Position numbers and translations under genes: made by a program | DNA from: Planktotalea sp. | GTDB taxonomy: Bacteria; Pseudomonadota; Alphaproteobacteria; Rhodobacterales; Rhodobacteraceae | Direction: 5' to 3' | NCBI GenBank assembly: GCA_024645145.1 | Contig: JAHEGL010000093.1 | Location: forward strand, 1-9,140 | DNA length: 9,140 nt | Notes under the pieces: generated by a model | Database searches by the model: none | Seen by the model: the letters and a program-made list of their open reading frames with translations, nothing else | Told to the model about the DNA's origin: nothing | Shown: positions 6,893-9,140 of the stretch, piece after piece | How the letters are laid out: every line of letters starts with the position of its first letter | Numbering within the stretch: the first letter of the stretch is position 1

Positions 6893-8182
6893 ATGAGCAA
6901 TTCAAACACCACGTTTTTCACGCAAAGCCTGTCTGAGCGCGACCCAGAAATCTTTGGCTCCATCACTGTAGAGCTAGGCCGCCAGCGCGACGAGATTGAA
7001 TTGATCGCGTCCGAAAACATCGTTTCTGCCGCGGTCATGGAAGCGCAGGGGTCAGTCATGACCAATAAATACGCCGAGGGCTATCCAGGCCGGCGCTATT
7101 ACGGCGGCTGTCAGCATGTTGATGTCGCTGAAAACCTTGCGATCGAGCGTGCGAAAGAATTGTTTGGCTGTGGATTTGCCAATGTTCAGCCAAACTCAGG
7201 ATCGCAAGCCAACCAAGGCGTGTTTCAGGCCCTTTTGCAGCCCGGCGATACAATCCTTGGCATGTCCTTGGACGCGGGTGGTCACCTCACACATGGTGCC
7301 AAGCCAAACCAATCAGGCAAGTGGTTCAATGCAATCCAATATGGCGTGCGTAAAGAGGACAATCTGCTCGATTACGATCAAGTGGAAGCGCTCGCGAAAG
7401 AGCATCAACCAAAGATGATCATCGCCGGCGGCTCTGCCATCCCTCGCCAGATCGATTTTAAGCGTATGCGTGAAATTGCAGACATGGTTGGCGCGTATCT
7501 CCACGTGGACATGGCGCACTTTGCCGGTCTCGTCGCAGCGGGCGAGCATCCGTCGCCCTTCCCACACGCCCATGTTGCAACAACCACAACACACAAGACC
7601 CTTCGCGGTCCTCGTGGTGGTATGATTGTCACGGATGACGAAGCGCTCGCTAAGAAGTTCAACTCCGCGATCTTCCCCGGCATTCAGGGCGGTCCTTTGA
7701 TGCACGTCATCGCGGCAAAGGCCGTCGCATTCGGTGAGGCTCTTCAGCCAGAGTTTAAGACCTACATCAAACAGGTCATCCTGAATGCGCAAGCTTTGAG
7801 CGATCAGTTGATCAAAGGCGGCCTCGACACTGTCACACACGGTACAGACACCCATGTTGTTCTTGTAGACCTGCGTCCAAAAGGCGTGACAGGCAACATC
7901 GTCGACAAAGCTTTGGGTCGCGCGCACATTACGTGCAACAAGAATGGCGTTCCTTTCGATCCTGAAAAGCCAACAGTAACGTCTGGCATTCGTCTTGGCT
8001 CTCCTGCTGGTACAACGCGCGGCTTTGGTGAAGCAGAGTTCCGCCAGATTGCCGATTGGATCATCGAAGTAGTGGACGGTTTGGCCGCGAATGGCGAAGA
8101 TGGCAACGCAGCTGTTGAAGCAAAAGTCAAAGGCGAAGTCGAAGCGCTTTGCGCACGTTTCCCGATGTATCCGAACCTTTGA
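6893..8182 (+). CDS. glyA: Serine hydroxymethyltransferase
   Basis: GlyA is a cytosolic pyridoxal-phosphate enzyme that interconverts serine plus tetrahydrofolate with glycine plus 5,10-methylene-tetrahydrofolate. It is the main source of one-carbon units. In organisms using the serine cycle it also works in C1 assimilation, but nothing here points to that. The 429-residue length is typical. Signatures are LIASEN (37-42), [15 protein letters not shown] (58-72), [12 protein letters not shown] (97-108), [15 protein letters not shown] (203-217) with the cofactor-contacting Asp206 and His209, the Schiff-base motif [13 protein letters not shown] (231-243) with Lys235, and [17 protein letters not shown] (261-277). 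All expected active-site residues appear present. It is divergent from nadK and followed by its own strong terminator, so it is probably monocistronic. Confidence 0.97.
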   Translation: MSNSNTTFFTQSLSERDPEIFGSITVELGRQRDEIELIASENIVSAAVMEAQGSVMTNKYAEGYPGRRYYGGCQHVDVAENLAIERAKELFGCGFANVQPNSGSQANQGVFQALLQPGDTILGMSLDAGGHLTHGAKPNQSGKWFNAIQYGVRKEDNLLDYDQVEALAKEHQPKMIIAGGSAIPRQIDFKRMREIADMVGAYLHVDMAHFAGLVAAGEHPSPFPHAHVATTTTHKTLRGPRGGMIVTDDEALAKKFNSAIFPGIQGGPLMHVIAAKAVAFGEALQPEFKTYIKQVILNAQALSDQLIKGGLDTVTHGTDTHVVLVDLRPKGVTGNIVDKALGRAHITCNKNGVPFDPEKPTVTSGIRLGSPAGTTRGFGEAEFRQIADWIIEVVDGLAANGEDGNAAVEAKVKGEVEALCARFPMYPNL

Positions 8183-8211
8183 TAGCAGGTTATTCTTTTC
8201 AAAAACTCTTC

Positions 8212-8239
8212 GGGCGCGTTTCCTTTCGCGCCCTTTTTT
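8212..8239 (+). terminator. Intrinsic terminator of glyA
   Basis: GGGCGCG (8212-8218) and CGCGCCC (8227-8233) form a perfect GC-rich 7-bp stem around an 8-base pyrimidine loop, followed by six T (8234-8239). It starts 30 bases after the glyA stop and should separate glyA from the membrane-protein gene that follows. Confidence 0.92.
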
Positions 8240-8287
8240 ATTGCGCACCCCGTTGCCAGCAAAACCTTGCACGCGCCACACAGGCGC

Positions 8288-8764
8288 ATGGCTCAGACGA
8301 CCCGACATATTGAACGCCGTCTTGGCGATGCGATGCGCCGCCGTTTACCGCGACCGTTTGCAGAGCTTGCGATGTTCACGCTGAAACAAGCCTGGGCCTG
8401 CCTCTTTGGCGCTCTCATGCTCGCTGGTTTGATTGGATCAGACCTGATTTGGAACGACGCGTGGGCGATAAAACGCTATGATGCCTTGGTGATCTACGCG
8501 ATCACTTTGCAAGCGCTATTCTTGATATTGAAGCTCGAAACCCTTGCAGAAGCGCGTGTCATTTTGTCGTTCCACCTGACAGGCACAGCGATGGAAATCT
8601 TCAAAGTGAACGTCGGCAGTTGGGCCTATCCTAAACCAGCGATCCTGAAGCTTTGGGGCGTACCGCTGTTTTCCGGCTTCATGTATGCCTCTGTCGGGTC
8701 CTTTATCGCGCGGGTCATCCGCATTTTTGACGTGCGCTATGCCCCTACCCGCCGCTTTGGATGA
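8288..8764 (+). CDS. DUF817 integral membrane protein, N-terminal fragment
   Basis: This 158-residue piece matches the first half of the DUF817 family of uncharacterised bacterial inner-membrane proteins. A basic cytoplasmic N-terminus (RRLGDAMRRRLPRP) leads into likely membrane helices at about 33-52, 65-83 and 125-143. The conserved TAMEIFKVNVGSWAYPKP (100-117) and GVPLFSGFMYASVGSFIAR (124-142) are the family's most recognisable blocks. After FDVRYAP the reading frame goes wrong (TRRFG, then TGA), while the rest of the family sequence continues in the -1 frame. The start at 8288 (MAQTTRHIE) has only a weak AGG upstream. An ATG at 8333 (MRRRLPRP) is an alternative. The TTG at 8267 is less likely. 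No promoter was found in the short space after the glyA terminator. Function is unknown. Confidence 0.75.
   Translation: MAQTTRHIERRLGDAMRRRLPRPFAELAMFTLKQAWACLFGALMLAGLIGSDLIWNDAWAIKRYDALVIYAITLQALFLILKLETLAEARVILSFHLTGTAMEIFKVNVGSWAYPKPAILKLWGVPLFSGFMYASVGSFIARVIRIFDVRYAPTRRFG
8742..8764 (+). other. Frameshift junction with ATGA overlap in the DUF817 gene
   Basis: The run CCCC (8742-8745) appears one base short. Adding one C gives R-Y-A-P-Y-P-P-L-W-M-S-F, which joins both halves without a gap. As written, the first frame stops at TGA (8762-8764), which overlaps an in-frame ATG (8761-8763) of the second half. Confidence 0.8.
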
Positions 8765-9140
8765 GCTTCGCGCTTGGCACCGCGATTTATCTTAAATTCT
8801 TTACCCATCACTACATTTGGGATCTGCGTTATATTCTTTTTGCACTCACGATCGTCCTATTTATCCGCACCCGCGTTTGGTTTAAGATCGCAGAGACCGA
8901 CTATTGGATGCCTCTCCCGCTTGCTGCGTTGCTTACGAGTTTCTTCCTCTGGGTGGCAGAAAACGTCGGCACGGGCACTTGGATCTATGCGGGCACGGAT
9001 GGTTTAAGCCTTGTGAGCGTGGCGAAGCTAGGGTCTTGGTACCTACTGCTTTACGTGAGCTTTGTGACAGTCACGATTGTTATGCGCGACGCACTTATCG
9101 CAAAGCCGCTTACAAAAGGTCACGCCAAACCATCAGAGCG
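8761..9140 (+). CDS. DUF817 integral membrane protein, C-terminal fragment (runs off the right edge)
   Basis: From the ATG at 8761 an open frame of 126 codons reaches the window end without a stop. It continues the DUF817 sequence: helices near 2-14, 22-36, 51-66 and 88-107, with FFTHHYIWDLRYILF (13-27), VAENVGTGTWIYAG (65-78) and VSVAKLGSWYLLLYVSF (85-101), all family-like. Together with the preceding fragment the product would be about 285 residues or more, near the full family length, so little is probably missing at the right. If the frameshift is real, this piece could still be made by re-initiation at the ATGA overlap, though a half membrane protein may not be functional. If it is a sequencing error, the two entries are one gene. 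Confidence 0.72.
   Translation, partial: MSFALGTAIYLKFFTHHYIWDLRYILFALTIVLFIRTRVWFKIAETDYWMPLPLAALLTSFFLWVAENVGTGTWIYAGTDGLSLVSVAKLGSWYLLLYVSFVTVTIVMRDALIAKPLTKGHAKPSE

Noticed and set aside
7313..8308. A 331-codon open frame on the minus strand opposite glyA
   Set aside because: It is antisense to a certain gene, is cysteine- and arginine-rich with no family character, crosses the glyA terminator and has no ribosome site.

Overview
The window looks like chromosomal DNA of an alphaproteobacterium, most likely a marine roseobacter (Rhodobacterales) of moderate GC content. This rests on the protein character of PrpE, MaeB, NadK and GlyA, on the alphaproteobacterial form of NadK ([10 protein letters not shown] block) and on the DUF817 membrane protein. 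The species cannot be named from sequence alone. There is no sign of a phage, transposon, CRISPR array, tRNA or rRNA. Base composition looks even throughout, so this reads as core chromosome rather than an island.

Layout from left to right. (1) Minus strand, 1-1267: a VOC-bicupin fusion protein of unknown function, coupled by an ATGA overlap to the 5' end of a cytidine deaminase gene (cdd) that runs off the left edge. (2) A 172-bp divergent promoter region holding a near-perfect operator-like inverted repeat right in front of maeB. (3) Plus strand, 1440-5834: maeB (malic enzyme with a C-terminal phosphotransacetylase-like domain), then a 198-bp regulatory gap with several TTTGCAAA-type boxes, then prpE (propionyl-CoA synthetase), ended by a strong intrinsic terminator. 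(4) Minus strand, 5966-6727: nadK, convergent with prpE. (5) A divergent 165-bp gap with an 8-bp inverted repeat, then plus-strand glyA and its intrinsic terminator. (6) Plus strand, 8288 to the right edge: a DUF817 integral membrane protein gene split into two frames by an apparent one-base loss in a run of C. The two pieces overlap as ATGA.

Functionally, maeB and prpE form a sensible carbon module. PrpE activates propionate (and in some roseobacters acrylate) to the CoA ester. Propionyl-CoA carbon enters the C4 pool through methylmalonyl-CoA and succinyl-CoA, and malic enzyme drains C4 acids to pyruvate with NADPH formation. The TTTGCAAA boxes in front of prpE match the recognition motif described for short-chain fatty acyl-CoA regulators (PccR/RamB type), which supports regulation by propionyl-CoA or acetyl-CoA status. 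cdd belongs to pyrimidine salvage, nadK makes NADP, and glyA feeds one-carbon metabolism.

No wholly new multi-gene system is evident. The items most worth a second look are the split DUF817 gene, the prpE control region, the maeB operator and the VOC-bicupin/cdd pair.
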